DNA of 64,000 nt from Hahnella lacustris (GTDB lineage: Bacteria > Pseudomonadota > Gammaproteobacteria > Burkholderiales > Burkholderiaceae_A), in assembly GCA_965194655.1 (NCBI GenBank), contig OZ239148.1, positions 124,001-188,000 of the forward strand, written 5' to 3'. Below are positions 35,298 through 43,912 of the stretch, piece after piece. The number at the start of each line of letters is the position of its first letter. The stretch's first letter is position 1. The position numbers and the translations under genes are program-made. Under the pieces are notes generated by a model. The model was not told the origin of the DNA. It saw nothing but the letters and a program-made list of their open reading frames with translations, and did no database searches.

Positions 35298-36651
35298 GAT
35301 GGCCTAGGTTCTCAAGGATGCTCTCTGTAAACGTGTCGCTGAGCCATTCCACATGGCCCTCGTGCAGCACGAATGGAGGCATCAAATAGACAGTGGGACC
35401 GATGGGCCTGAGCAGCAGGCCTTTGGCTCTCGCGGTGTCCCGAATGCGCCGAGTGCAGTCTTGGCCGAGATGGCTGGGGCTGATGTCCACGGCCCAGATG
35501 CTCCCGATGGTTCTGAAATGACGAAGGGCTCCAGCCTTCAAGGCGGGGCTCAATGCCAAATACAGTGCTGAGGTGAGTGCTTGGGCGGCTCGGGCAGTTT
35601 TCTCCAAGAGCTGCTCATCTCGGAGCACTTGGAGCACGGTGAGCGCTGCTCGACAGGCGAGCGGGTTGCCTGAATAGGAATGCGAATGCAGAAAGCCTCT
35701 CTGGATCTGAGGATGATAAAAAGCCTGATAGACCTCGTCTTGAGTCAGGACGAGAGACAGGGGCAAGAACCCCCCTGAGATGCCCTTTGAGAGGCAGATG
35801 AAGTCAGGCCAGTCCGCTGCGCATGCAGCCGCAGGAAGCGACTGCTCTGAGGCAAAGAAAGTGCCCGTTCGACCACAGCCCACGGCGATCTCATCTGCAA
35901 TCAAATGAACGCCGTGAGCGCGAGTCAGCGCGCGAGCCCGCCGGAGATACGCCGGGGGATAGATGGCCATTCCAGCTGCACCTTGGACCAATGGCTCAAG
36001 GATCAGGGCACAGATCGATGCACCATGAGACTCGAGCGTACGTTCCAGTACGCGAGCAGCCTGTTCTGCCCAGACCTCCTCCGACATGCCGGCCGGCGCT
36101 TGGCGGGGATCTGGAGACGGTACGAGCAGCGGCTCTCGAATCAGAGCGGCGTATGACTCCCGAAAGATCGGGACGTCGGTCACCGACAGTGCCCCAAGCG
36201 TCTCACCGTGGTAGCTCTGAGTGAGGCAGACAAATCGATTGCGACCAGACTGACCCCGCGCATGCATGGAATGCGCGCTCATCTTGAGCGCAATTTCGAC
36301 TGCGGAGGCCCCGTCACTCGCAAAAAAACAGTGGCCCAGGTGCCCATGCGACAGATCGTGCAGCGCCTCCGCAAGCGCAACGGCAGGCTCATGCGTACAT
36401 CCGGCCAACATCACATGACTGAGCGTATCGAGCTGGTCCTTGAGCGCCTCCACCACGCGTGGATGCCCGTGGCCAAGTAGATTGACCCACCACGAACTGA
36501 TGCCGTCAAACAGTCGTGATCCATCGTCAAGCTCGAGCCAAGGACCCTGCGCGCGAGCCACCGCCAATGGCGGATCACGGTCTGCCTGCCACATTTGGGT
36601 GCATGGATGCCAAATGGCTCTGAGACTTCGCTGGGCTAGGGTTTCGACCAT
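35263..36651 (-). CDS. bioA: adenosylmethionine-8-amino-7-oxononanoate aminotransferase
   Basis: PLP-dependent transaminase that uses SAM as amino donor to make DAPA. The N-terminus IWHPCTQMWQ and DGISSWWVNLLGHGHP are BioA hallmarks; the PLP-lysine is in FICLSKGISGGFLPLS and the cofactor Asp in LIADEIAVGCGRTG. 462 residues. First gene of the minus-strand biotin operon, divergent from the methyltransferase gene. No BirA-type operator palindrome is visible upstream. Confidence 0.96.
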   Translation of the reverse strand: MVETLAQRSLRAIWHPCTQMWQADRDPPLAVARAQGPWLELDDGSRLFDGISSWWVNLLGHGHPRVVEALKDQLDTLSHVMLAGCTHEPAVALAEALHDLSHGHLGHCFFASDGASAVEIALKMSAHSMHARGQSGRNRFVCLTQSYHGETLGALSVTDVPIFRESYAALIREPLLVPSPDPRQAPAGMSEEVWAEQAARVLERTLESHGASICALILEPLVQGAAGMAIYPPAYLRRARALTRAHGVHLIADEIAVGCGRTGTFFASEQSLPAAACAADWPDFICLSKGISGGFLPLSLVLTQDEVYQAFYHPQIQRGFLHSHSYSGNPLACRAALTVLQVLRDEQLLEKTARAAQALTSALYLALSPALKAGALRHFRTIGSIWAVDISPSHLGQDCTRRIRDTARAKGLLLRPIGPTVYLMPPFVLHEGHVEWLSDTFTESILENLGHHASGSTPPTLA

Positions 36652-36686
36652 GGCGCAGAGTGTATGCTCGACGCATCATCCATGCC

Positions 36687-37709
36687 ATGAAACATAACCC
36701 TTCCGCCACGGACTGGACTGCCTATTGGGCCTCAGGAGCTTTGCACTCCTGTGTAGGGTCTTTCCGAGGAATCTACGAGGGCGCTATTCAGTCGTTCTGG
36801 CGCAGCGCCTGGATCCAACATATTCGCCCGGGTGATCGCATCCTTGATCTTGGCTGCGGTAACGGTCCGCTCGCATTGTTGCTGCTGAATGAGGCACCCG
36901 ATTGGGGCAGTTATTTGGGGATTGATCTCGCAGCCATTTCACCCGGTTGGCACTCCCAGATGAAGGCGTCAAAACTGGAGCGTATTCAGTTTCGGGGCCG
37001 TACATCGATGACCCAGACCGAGCAGCCCTCTGGCGCTTTTGACTGGGTGGTATCGCAGTTCGGGGTGGAGTATGCAGACCCAACGGCCTGGGTGCCCGAG
37101 GTCAGTCGGGTCCTCTCTGACACTCCGAACCTGGTGTTGTTCCTTCACCATGCCCAGAGTCGTCTGGTCATGGCGGCCCGAGAGGAGGTGGCCCACGCAG
37201 ACTGGCTCTTCTCCGAGGACGGACTCATGATGATCGCCTCGACCATGATCGAGCCGATGGCGCTCTCTCGTTCTATTCAAGGGCGCAAGCAGCTGGAGAG
37301 AAGCGCTCAGGCGAGGCAGGCTCGAGAGCGCTTTAATGCTGCACAGGACGAACTGGATCGAAGAGCCGCCGAGTCCCCCATCCCAGATCTTCTGTTTCAG
37401 GCTCGAGAGGCCTGCGCAGAGATATTGGGCCTCGCTCAGACACAGGGCGTTGCCCCCGCACAGCAGGCCTGGACGCATTGGAGACGTGCAACCCAAGAGG
37501 CTCGCGCCCGACAGGCTGAGCTGGTCTCGGCTGCCCTTGACACGGCCTCCGCCGAGAGCCTCATGCAGCGGCTCTTGGCCCTAAGGTCCGGCTTTCTCTC
37601 CCGTCTCGTCCCGATCTCAGAAGGGCGTTATCTTCTAGGCTGGGGACTGTCAATCCATTCTCAGAGGAGTCAATCAGCATGTCGGACGTCGCACATCCCT
37701 TTCACCTAG
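36687..37709 (+). CDS. class I SAM-dependent methyltransferase, function unknown
   Basis: The SAM-binding loop RILDLGCGNGPLALLLL is near residue 55, with YLGIDLAAISP as the acidic second motif and FDWVVSQFGVEYAD as motif IV. The C-terminal 150 residues are helical, charged and low in known motifs. About 340 residues from ATG 36687; a GTG at 36660 is an alternative. It is divergent from bioA with under 40 bases between starts. No bioC gene is seen in the window, so a role in pimeloyl synthesis can be considered, but the length and C-terminal region do not match BioC. Confidence 0.72.
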   Translation: MKHNPSATDWTAYWASGALHSCVGSFRGIYEGAIQSFWRSAWIQHIRPGDRILDLGCGNGPLALLLLNEAPDWGSYLGIDLAAISPGWHSQMKASKLERIQFRGRTSMTQTEQPSGAFDWVVSQFGVEYADPTAWVPEVSRVLSDTPNLVLFLHHAQSRLVMAAREEVAHADWLFSEDGLMMIASTMIEPMALSRSIQGRKQLERSAQARQARERFNAAQDELDRRAAESPIPDLLFQAREACAEILGLAQTQGVAPAQQAWTHWRRATQEARARQAELVSAALDTASAESLMQRLLALRSGFLSRLVPISEGRYLLGWGLSIHSQRSQSACRTSHIPFT

Positions 37710-38104
37710 CCTTCCCAGTCGACAATCTCCAAGAGGCGCGCGCGTTCTATGGCGGCTTGCTTGGGTGTCCAGAAGGTCGAAGTTCTGAGGATTGGATTGA
37801 CTTTAATTTCTATGGCCATCAGATTGTGGCTCACCTTGCGCATGGCGAGGCCTCGAATGACATCTGCTCTGACGTCGACGGCAAAAAGGTCCCGGTACGG
37901 CATTTCGGAATGGTTCTGTCCATGCAGGAGTGGCAAGCAATGGCAGATCGCCTGAAGTCGGCAGGAGTGAAGTTCGTCATTGAGCCTTACATTCGCTTTA
38001 AGGGCGAAGTTGGGGAACAGGCGACCATGTTCTTTCTTGACCCTTCCGGTAATGCCATTGAGTTCAAGGCCATGGCAGACCCGTCAAGGCTGTTTGCGAA
38101 GTAG
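37679..38104 (+). CDS. VOC (glyoxalase/dioxygenase) superfamily protein
   Basis: A 141-residue protein with two beta-alpha-beta-beta-beta modules. FHLAFPVDNLQEARAFYGGLLGC and HFGMVLSMQEW, then MFFLDPSGNAIEFKAM with the C-terminal Glu, match the VOC fold. Candidate metal ligands are the His near residue 8, the His in RHFGMV and the Glu in IEFKA. The ATG follows AGGAG and lies 31 bases inside the end of the methyltransferase gene, so the two are cotranscribed. Substrate unknown. Confidence 0.82.
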   Translation: MSDVAHPFHLAFPVDNLQEARAFYGGLLGCPEGRSSEDWIDFNFYGHQIVAHLAHGEASNDICSDVDGKKVPVRHFGMVLSMQEWQAMADRLKSAGVKFVIEPYIRFKGEVGEQATMFFLDPSGNAIEFKAMADPSRLFAK

Positions 38105-38120
38105 GTCCTGAGCGGCTGAC

Positions 38121-39215
38121 ATGCCAGATCGACTGCCCATTCATGCGCCCATCGCAGAGCGGATTGATCGGCTCTTCGATCTTGCCAAGCGCCACGGTGA
38201 AGCGTTCGCCGGCTCAGAGGCCAGCCTTGCGCGCGAGCATTACCTCGCCCAGCATCCCACCGCTGTGTTGGTCCTCAAGTGTATGGACGGGCGAATCAAT
38301 CTCTCGGTCGCAACACAGACCCCTGCGGGCATTCTGATGCCCTTTCGAAATCTGGGGGGCATGTTCGACTTGGGCTGGCCTCATCTTGGAGAGGTCTTGC
38401 ATCACCAGGTCATGAAGATGGTGCATCAGGGTCGAAGGGTGCTCCTGCTCATCACTTATCACTTTTCTCGAGGGGACCCACTTCGAGGGTGTGCAGGGTT
38501 TCAGGACGACCGAGCGGCCAGTATGCAGCACACCTGGCAGATCCAGAACCAGGTAGAGCGTATCTTCGGCACGGATCATCAGACGGTGTACCCGGTGGTT
38601 TGTGGCTTTGAAACAGATGAGGATGCGTTACTGATTCATGGCCCCCGCGGCGCAGATCCGCTGGACATCGCGTCGCTCCCAGATCTGGATCCGGTTGGGC
38701 TTCGTGCCCGTCTTGCAGCACTGTTGCCGGATATGCCCCTCGTGATGCAACAGGACTTTTTGCCGCTGCTTGAGGGAAATCGGGCACATGTCTCGAAGAT
38801 TCGTGAGCTCAATGCCCGTCAGGCTCGAGCGCTCGATATAGAGCATCGCGAGTGGGTGATCTGCCTGGGTAGAGGATTCGATTGGCTACACACCCCAAAT
38901 CTCGCGCTCATCATTGGCCCCTATAGTCCGGATTTGGCGCATCCCATTCAAACGGCTGCTGGAATCATTCAGTCCAATATGGCCTCTGGACGAATTCCAG
39001 ATGATGGCTTTCTGCTCCTTGCATCGGTTCCATTTGAGGACGTCGGCGCGGACCGGGCTCGTGCCGAGGTGAAGGCGCAGTTCCTGTCTTCATTTGCGGC
39101 CCAGACCATAGAGAAGGTTCGGCCTGAGCTCGCCAAGAAGATGTCGGTGTGTACAGCCGTGCTGGACTGGAGGGTGAGACGGCTTGAGCGTCTCAGTCTC
39201 CACGCCCCGCGCTAG
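38121..39215 (+). CDS. stand-alone protein resembling the carboxysomal carbonic anhydrase (CsoSCA-like)
   Basis: A 364-residue protein without signal peptide or membrane segment. A zinc-site pattern of beta-type carbonic anhydrases can be read: Cys54-x-Asp56-x-Arg58 (KCMDGR), His114 (ITYHFSRG) and Cys124 (GCAGF). The spacing C-D-R then H then C ten residues later resembles the carboxysomal enzyme CsoSCA rather than ordinary beta enzymes, where H and C are separated by two residues. No carboxysome genes are nearby; the next gene is a K+/H+ antiporter. The family call is by motif only and the activity is inference. Confidence 0.62.
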   Translation: MPDRLPIHAPIAERIDRLFDLAKRHGEAFAGSEASLAREHYLAQHPTAVLVLKCMDGRINLSVATQTPAGILMPFRNLGGMFDLGWPHLGEVLHHQVMKMVHQGRRVLLLITYHFSRGDPLRGCAGFQDDRAASMQHTWQIQNQVERIFGTDHQTVYPVVCGFETDEDALLIHGPRGADPLDIASLPDLDPVGLRARLAALLPDMPLVMQQDFLPLLEGNRAHVSKIRELNARQARALDIEHREWVICLGRGFDWLHTPNLALIIGPYSPDLAHPIQTAAGIIQSNMASGRIPDDGFLLLASVPFEDVGADRARAEVKAQFLSSFAAQTIEKVRPELAKKMSVCTAVLDWRVRRLERLSLHAPR

Positions 39216-39228
39216 GGTGCTAGGGTCC

Positions 39229-40722
39229 ATGGGAGCCAATTTAGACCTCACCCTAGACCTATTAGGGGGCTCCATCCTGTTGGGCGCAGCGCTGGTGTTG
39301 GTGAGCATTCTGCTCGGCCATTTAACCGCCAAAACCGGTTTCCCCATGCTCCTCATTTTTCTGGTGATTGGCATGTTGGCCGGAGAGGAAGGACCTGGAG
39401 GCGTCGCTTTCAATGATTACGCGTTGAGTTTCTGGCTCGGAAACATTGCACTGGCCGTTATTCTTCTTGACGGGGGGCTCAGAACCCAATTCTCCATGTT
39501 CAGGGTTGCGCTGAAACCCGCTTCGACCCTCGCGACGATTGGGGTGCTGCTGACCTGCGGGCTGCTTACGCTCGCAGGCCATTTTCTCCTGGGGATCAGC
39601 TGGACGGGTGCGTTTCTATTCGGTGCGATCGTCTCGTCGACAGATGCTGCCGCAGTGTTCGCCCTGCTCAATGGCAGTGGCTTGAGGCTCAACGAACGGG
39701 TCTTAACCACCCTCGAAGTTGAGTCTGGACTCAATGACCCCATGGCTGTCTTCCTGACACTCATCGCCATCCTGGTTGCATCAGCCACCTCAGGGGTGCT
39801 CCCCATCGAGGTGGATGCTCTGGGCCTAGCGCTCATGGCAGTCCAGCAGGTTGGCATCGGGCTGGTTGTCCCGGTTGCAAGCGCGTACGGCTTTCGAGCC
39901 CTGATTCGGCTTTTAAAAGTTGAGGCCTCACACAACCACGGGCTCAACGCACTGCTCTTGATTGCTGCGGGCTTGACTGTCTATGGCCTCTCGACTCTTC
40001 TGGGTGGCTCTGGATTTCTGTCGATCTATGTCTTCGGAGTCTTGCTGGCTGACCTGAAGGGCCGATTCGTCAGGACCGTCATTCCTGCCATGGATGGACT
40101 GGCCTGGCTCTTTCAGGCTTCCATGTTCTTGCTGCTGGGTCTGTTGGTTGTTCCTTCTGATGTGTTGAAGATGGCTGTACCGGGGCTCGTCCTGGCATTC
40201 CTCTTGATGTTTGTGATTCGACCTCTGGCCGTTTGTTCTTGCCTATGGCCTTTCAAGTTCACGCTGAAAGAGATGGGTTTCGTCTCTTGGGTTGGCCTTC
40301 GAGGGGCTGTCCCGATCATTCTGGCCCTCTTTCCGATCATGGCGGGCGTGGACCCTCAGCGCGAGATGCTGAGCTTGGCGCTCATGGCTGTGCTCCTCTC
40401 TCTCCTGGTGCAGGGAGTCTCCTTGTCTCATGTCGCGCGAGCGCTGGGAATGGTGCTCCCAGATGTGAAGGATCGTCAGGCTAGTCGAAAGGTTTTCGGG
40501 GATTTCTTGCTCGATGGGGAAGCCCCTGCGCAGGACATCGCTGATTTCTACGGCCTGGATTTGAAGGCGAAGCCTGGGCAGACCCTGTCGGATTGGTTAG
40601 CTCTGGCGCTCGACAAACCACCGGTCGTGGGAGATGAGTTTGATGTGTCAGGGCATGCGCTGATGGTCAGCGATATGGAGGGAGGACGCATCAAGAAGGT
40701 TGGTGTCCGCCCCTTGTCGTGA
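39229..40722 (+). CDS. potassium/proton antiporter (CPA1 family, CvrA/NhaP2-like)
   Basis: Inner-membrane cation/proton exchanger. About twelve membrane segments include LLGHLTAKTGFPMLLIFLVIGMLAG, SSTDAAAVFALL and EVESGLNDPMAVFLT with the conserved membrane Asp of the family, and GLRGAVPIILALFPI. A cytoplasmic C-terminal tail of about 90 residues (DFYGLDLKAKPGQTLSDWL) resembles the regulatory tail of NhaP2. 497 residues from ATG 39229; a TTG at 39184 overlapping the previous gene is an alternative. Confidence 0.9.
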   Translation: MGANLDLTLDLLGGSILLGAALVLVSILLGHLTAKTGFPMLLIFLVIGMLAGEEGPGGVAFNDYALSFWLGNIALAVILLDGGLRTQFSMFRVALKPASTLATIGVLLTCGLLTLAGHFLLGISWTGAFLFGAIVSSTDAAAVFALLNGSGLRLNERVLTTLEVESGLNDPMAVFLTLIAILVASATSGVLPIEVDALGLALMAVQQVGIGLVVPVASAYGFRALIRLLKVEASHNHGLNALLLIAAGLTVYGLSTLLGGSGFLSIYVFGVLLADLKGRFVRTVIPAMDGLAWLFQASMFLLLGLLVVPSDVLKMAVPGLVLAFLLMFVIRPLAVCSCLWPFKFTLKEMGFVSWVGLRGAVPIILALFPIMAGVDPQREMLSLALMAVLLSLLVQGVSLSHVARALGMVLPDVKDRQASRKVFGDFLLDGEAPAQDIADFYGLDLKAKPGQTLSDWLALALDKPPVVGDEFDVSGHALMVSDMEGGRIKKVGVRPLS

Positions 40723-40777
40723 ATCACGGCTCCCCAAGACTTCCCTCAGAGGGCTAAGCAGTGGTACAACAGCATCC

Positions 40778-41158
40778 ATGGCAGAGAGCGAAGCAAGCAC
40801 TGACAATCTGTTTGACAAGTATGGCGGCGTGAAAGGTCTCACCAACGTTGTGCAGATCTTTTATCAGCGGGTGTTGAGTCGTCCCAACCTCGCTCGTTAC
40901 TTTATGGATGTCGATATGGAGGCCATGATCGGCCATCAGATTAAGTACTTCGCCTGGGCTTTAGGGAAGCCAGCGGCTGTGTATGAAGGAGGCGATATGC
41001 GCGAGGCTCATGCGAAGTCGGGTATCACCAAGGCCTCGTTCGAGGAAGTGGCTAACATTCTGGCCGATACCCTTCGCGACCATGAGGTCACTGAGGAAGA
41101 TGTACAGACCATCTTGACTCGAATTGGCATGATGGAGGCCGACATCGTTTCTCGATAG
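40778..41158 (+). CDS. truncated hemoglobin, group I
   Basis: A 126-residue 2-over-2 globin. LFDKYGGVKGLTNVVQIFYQRVLSRPNLARYF is the A-B-C region, and GGDMREAHAKSGITKASFEEV contains the proximal His (F8) in the group I motif REAH. IGHQIKYFAWALG is the distal E helix. Likely binds oxygen or NO. ATG 40778 is chosen from the globin N-terminus. Cotranscription with DUF1289 (7 bases later) is likely. Confidence 0.92.
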   Translation: MAESEASTDNLFDKYGGVKGLTNVVQIFYQRVLSRPNLARYFMDVDMEAMIGHQIKYFAWALGKPAAVYEGGDMREAHAKSGITKASFEEVANILADTLRDHEVTEEDVQTILTRIGMMEADIVSR

Positions 41159-41165
41159 GTTCGTG

Positions 41166-41372
41166 ATGCCCAGACCAGACTCTCCCTGTATTGCCATCTG
41201 CTCGACCGCCCAAGGTGATGACCTTTGCCAGGGCTGCGGCCGGACATTCCAAGAAATCAGTCAGTGGATCTTCATGAGCCAGTCCGAGAAAGACAAGGTC
41301 TGGGATCGCATCGATTCAGAGCGCACCGCACTTCGCTACACCACCTACAAAGAGCGTGCGCTTGAAGGTTAA
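41166..41372 (+). CDS. DUF1289 small cysteine-rich protein
   Basis: A 68-residue protein with CIAICST, DDLCQGCGRTFQEISQW, that is CxxxC followed by CxxC, the DUF1289 pattern. Four Cys residues could bind a metal or iron-sulfur cluster; function unknown. It follows the truncated hemoglobin by 7 bases and overlaps the next gene by 17. Confidence 0.88.
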   Translation: MPRPDSPCIAICSTAQGDDLCQGCGRTFQEISQWIFMSQSEKDKVWDRIDSERTALRYTTYKERALEG

Positions 41373-42780
41373 GAGATGTTCGCAGGTGGCGATCCTTCCC
41401 CTGCTCTTGTGCCTGAGCCTGCATGTTGCTGCAGCTCCTGCATCCGACTTGCAGCAGGTGATCGCACCGGTTTCGGCCGCATCGATCGAGAGCAGAATTC
41501 AGACACTCGCTGGCTTTGGAACCCGTCACACTGCCTCTGATGTCAGCTCAGAGACGCGGGGCATCGGAGCAGCGCGTCGGTGGATTGAGAGAGAACTCAA
41601 GGCCTGCTCGGCTCGTTCGGGCGGACGGCTAGAAGTGACGACCCAAAGATGGCAAGAGCCCCCAGGGCGGGGGCTTCCCAATGGGGCTGAACTTGTCAAT
41701 GTGGTTGCAACCCTGCCGGCTGCCTCCGAGCGCGGACGATCCAGAGTGCTCATCGTCAGTGGGCACTATGACTCTCGAAACAGCAACAATGATGACGCCA
41801 TTGGAGATGCACCCGGCGCAAACGATGATGCATCTGGCACTGCTGTCGTCATGGAGTTGGCCTGTGCGCTCGCGCCTCATCGATTCGACGCAACCATAAT
41901 CTTTCTGGCTGTCTCGGGTGAAGAGCAGGGCCTGCTTGGCGCCACTCATTTTGCAAAAGCGGCTGTCCAGGTGTCCCTGCCCATTGAGGCGATGATCACC
42001 AACGACATCGTGGGAAGCGCGACAGGTGATCAGGGTCAGAGAGACCCCAATCTCATTCGGCTCTTTGCAGGTGGAGTGGATCCATTGCTGCAGGCCTGGC
42101 TACACATGATGGGACGTCGTCCGGTGGCCCCCACTGAGCAAGAGTTCATGGAGCGCGTTCAATCGCGGATCCAAGCCGTTGCGTTGGCGGGGGGCGCTGA
42201 GGATCTGCCCGCGTTTCAACTGGCTCGCCACATCAAGCGTGTTGCCGAGCAATCCATTCCAAATCTCAACGTTCAACTCATCAAGCGTCGAGATCGATAC
42301 CTCCGGGGCGGCGATCACCTGCCATTTCTTGAGCGGGGTTATGCCGCTGTTCGAATGACAGAGCCGTTCGAGAATTTTCGTCATCAGCACCAGGATGTTC
42401 GAGTGCAGGACGGCAAGACCTATGGAGACTTACCGGAGTTTGTGGAGCCTGACTATGTGGCGACGGTTGCGAGAGCAAATGGAGCGGCATTGGCAGCCTT
42501 GGCCTGGGCACCGCCCCCTCCATCTGGTGTTGTCATGGATGTTTCAAAGTTGACAAATGAGACCACGCTCTCTTGGGAGAAGGACCTCTCTGGGTGGGCC
42601 AAGGGGTATCGGGTGCATTGGAGACAGACCGACGCAGTGGTATGGGAGGGCACTGAGTCATTGGGGAATGTGACCAAGGTGACGCTGCCGCTCTCGAAGG
42701 ACTCGTATATTTTTGGCGTATCCGCGGTCTCAGAAAAGGGGTTTGAGAGCCTTGCGGTGTACCCCATGCCCAAGCGCTAG
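41356..42780 (+). CDS. secreted M28-family zinc peptidase with C-terminal fibronectin III-like domain
   Basis: Signal peptide VAILPLLLCLSLHVAAAPA, then an aminopeptidase domain. The two-zinc ligands are seen: His in VSGHYDSR, bridging Asp in GANDDASG, Glu pair in VSGEEQGLLG, Asp in ITNDIVG and His in ENFRHQH. From about residue 390, PPSGVVMDVSK through YIFGVSAVSEKG fits a fibronectin III fold. 474 residues; GTG start at 41356 inside DUF1289. Probably periplasmic or exported. Confidence 0.88.
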   Translation: MRLKVKRCSQVAILPLLLCLSLHVAAAPASDLQQVIAPVSAASIESRIQTLAGFGTRHTASDVSSETRGIGAARRWIERELKACSARSGGRLEVTTQRWQEPPGRGLPNGAELVNVVATLPAASERGRSRVLIVSGHYDSRNSNNDDAIGDAPGANDDASGTAVVMELACALAPHRFDATIIFLAVSGEEQGLLGATHFAKAAVQVSLPIEAMITNDIVGSATGDQGQRDPNLIRLFAGGVDPLLQAWLHMMGRRPVAPTEQEFMERVQSRIQAVALAGGAEDLPAFQLARHIKRVAEQSIPNLNVQLIKRRDRYLRGGDHLPFLERGYAAVRMTEPFENFRHQHQDVRVQDGKTYGDLPEFVEPDYVATVARANGAALAALAWAPPPPSGVVMDVSKLTNETTLSWEKDLSGWAKGYRVHWRQTDAVVWEGTESLGNVTKVTLPLSKDSYIFGVSAVSEKGFESLAVYPMPKR

Positions 42781-43505
42781 GTGTTTGCTACGCGCATCAG
42801 TTGTTTTATATCCAGAATATTCGCAACGGGACTCGTGCGGCTGGGCAGCTCGATCACCCCCTCACGGTGGAGCCCATTGAGCTTGCGACTGACGGTCTCA
42901 AGGGTGAGACCGAGCATGGACCCCATGTCGTCTCGCTTGAACAGATATGACTGCACTTTCTTTTGAGCGGGGTCCGTAGCGCTGACCTGCATTTTGAGTA
43001 GATACCGCGCAATACGCTGCTCCGCCGCTCCGGTGTTGAGTTCTGCGAACCAGGTTTCGGACTCTCGAAGGGTCTCCGCCCACTTTCCCATGAGGCTTGC
43101 GTGCAGGTCTGGAGACTCACGGTCTAGTTGCTCCACGAGCGAGATCGGAATACGGCAGGCGGAGACGGGCGTGAGGGCAGTCGCAATCTGACCGTAGACC
43201 CCTGTGCTCATCGCGTCCAGGCCGCACAGACCTCCCGATCGCATCACGCGAAGGATCTTTTCCTCCCCTCCTGAGCTGATCAGCGATAGCTTCACGAGCC
43301 CAGATCGGATGGTGAAGAGATGGGAAGCCTGACCGCCCTGATCGAAGAGGGTGGATCCTATTCCAAATTCCAGGTCATCAATCTGCTGATGGACCTGAGT
43401 GAAGGCTGCCTCGGGAAGACTGGCAAAGAGAGCAGACTGTCGAATTCCACAGGCTTGGCAGTCACTGTGGCCATTCCAGGCCGCACGAATCTGGATGGTA
43501 CGCAT
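42777..43505 (-). CDS. Crp/Fnr family transcription regulator with incomplete Fnr cysteine set
   Basis: Cyclic-nucleotide-binding-like sensor domain plus winged helix. The recognition helix LTLETVSRKLNGL has the E-SR residues of Fnr, which read TTGAT half-sites. Of the four Fnr cluster cysteines, three have counterparts (DCQACG near residue 16, and SACRIP near 115); the third is Ala (GIRQSALF). Oxygen sensing through a [4Fe-4S] cluster is therefore doubtful. ATG 43505 is used; a TTG at 43511 is possible. Divergent from lrgA, 4-base convergent overlap with the peptidase gene. Confidence 0.88.
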   Translation of the reverse strand: MRTIQIRAAWNGHSDCQACGIRQSALFASLPEAAFTQVHQQIDDLEFGIGSTLFDQGGQASHLFTIRSGLVKLSLISSGGEEKILRVMRSGGLCGLDAMSTGVYGQIATALTPVSACRIPISLVEQLDRESPDLHASLMGKWAETLRESETWFAELNTGAAEQRIARYLLKMQVSATDPAQKKVQSYLFKRDDMGSMLGLTLETVSRKLNGLHREGVIELPSRTSPVANILDIKQLMRVANT

Positions 43506-43564
43506 ATTCAAATTATGAGCGTCACTCGCTTGTGATGGATAGAGAACCCCGCTACCGTGGGGGA

Positions 43565-43912
43565 ATGATTCGTGGATTCGCTATTCTGTTGTTCTTTCAG
43601 GGCTTGGGTGAGCTTGTCTCCCGCATGTTTGGTTTACCTATTCCAGGCCCAGTGGTTGGGCTCTTTCTGCTACTTGCGCTCCTGATCATTCGGCGGGAGG
43701 TAGATCCCGACCTTGCGCTGGTGGCCAATGGCCTCACCCAGCACTTGGGGCTGCTATTCGTGCCGGCAGCCGTGGGGGTGATTGTTTTTCTCCCACAACT
43801 GGCTGAGTATGGCGTTGAACTCATGTTGGCCCTGGCTCTGAGTGTGGCTGCCAGCATGGCGACCACCGCCCTTGTTCTTAAGAGACGCGAGCGAGCAGGG
43901 AGAGACAGTTGA
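43565..43912 (+). CDS. lrgA: LrgA/CidA-family membrane protein
   Basis: Small holin-like membrane protein with four hydrophobic segments; GFAILLFFQGLGELVSRMFGLPIPGPVVG is the family N-terminus. About 115 residues from ATG 43565; in-frame GTG 43532 and ATG 43535 give a longer N-terminus. Pairs with lrgB, whose start overlaps its stop. In other bacteria LrgAB affects murein hydrolase activity or pyruvate uptake. Confidence 0.85.
   Translation: MIRGFAILLFFQGLGELVSRMFGLPIPGPVVGLFLLLALLIIRREVDPDLALVANGLTQHLGLLFVPAAVGVIVFLPQLAEYGVELMLALALSVAASMATTALVLKRRERAGRDS

Noticed and set aside
36640..36720. BirA operator between bioA and the methyltransferase gene
   Set aside because: No TTGTAAAC-type palindrome can be found in either orientation.
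43500..43570. Fnr box between the Crp/Fnr gene and lrgA
   Set aside because: No TTGAT-N4-ATCAA-like sequence is present in the short gap.
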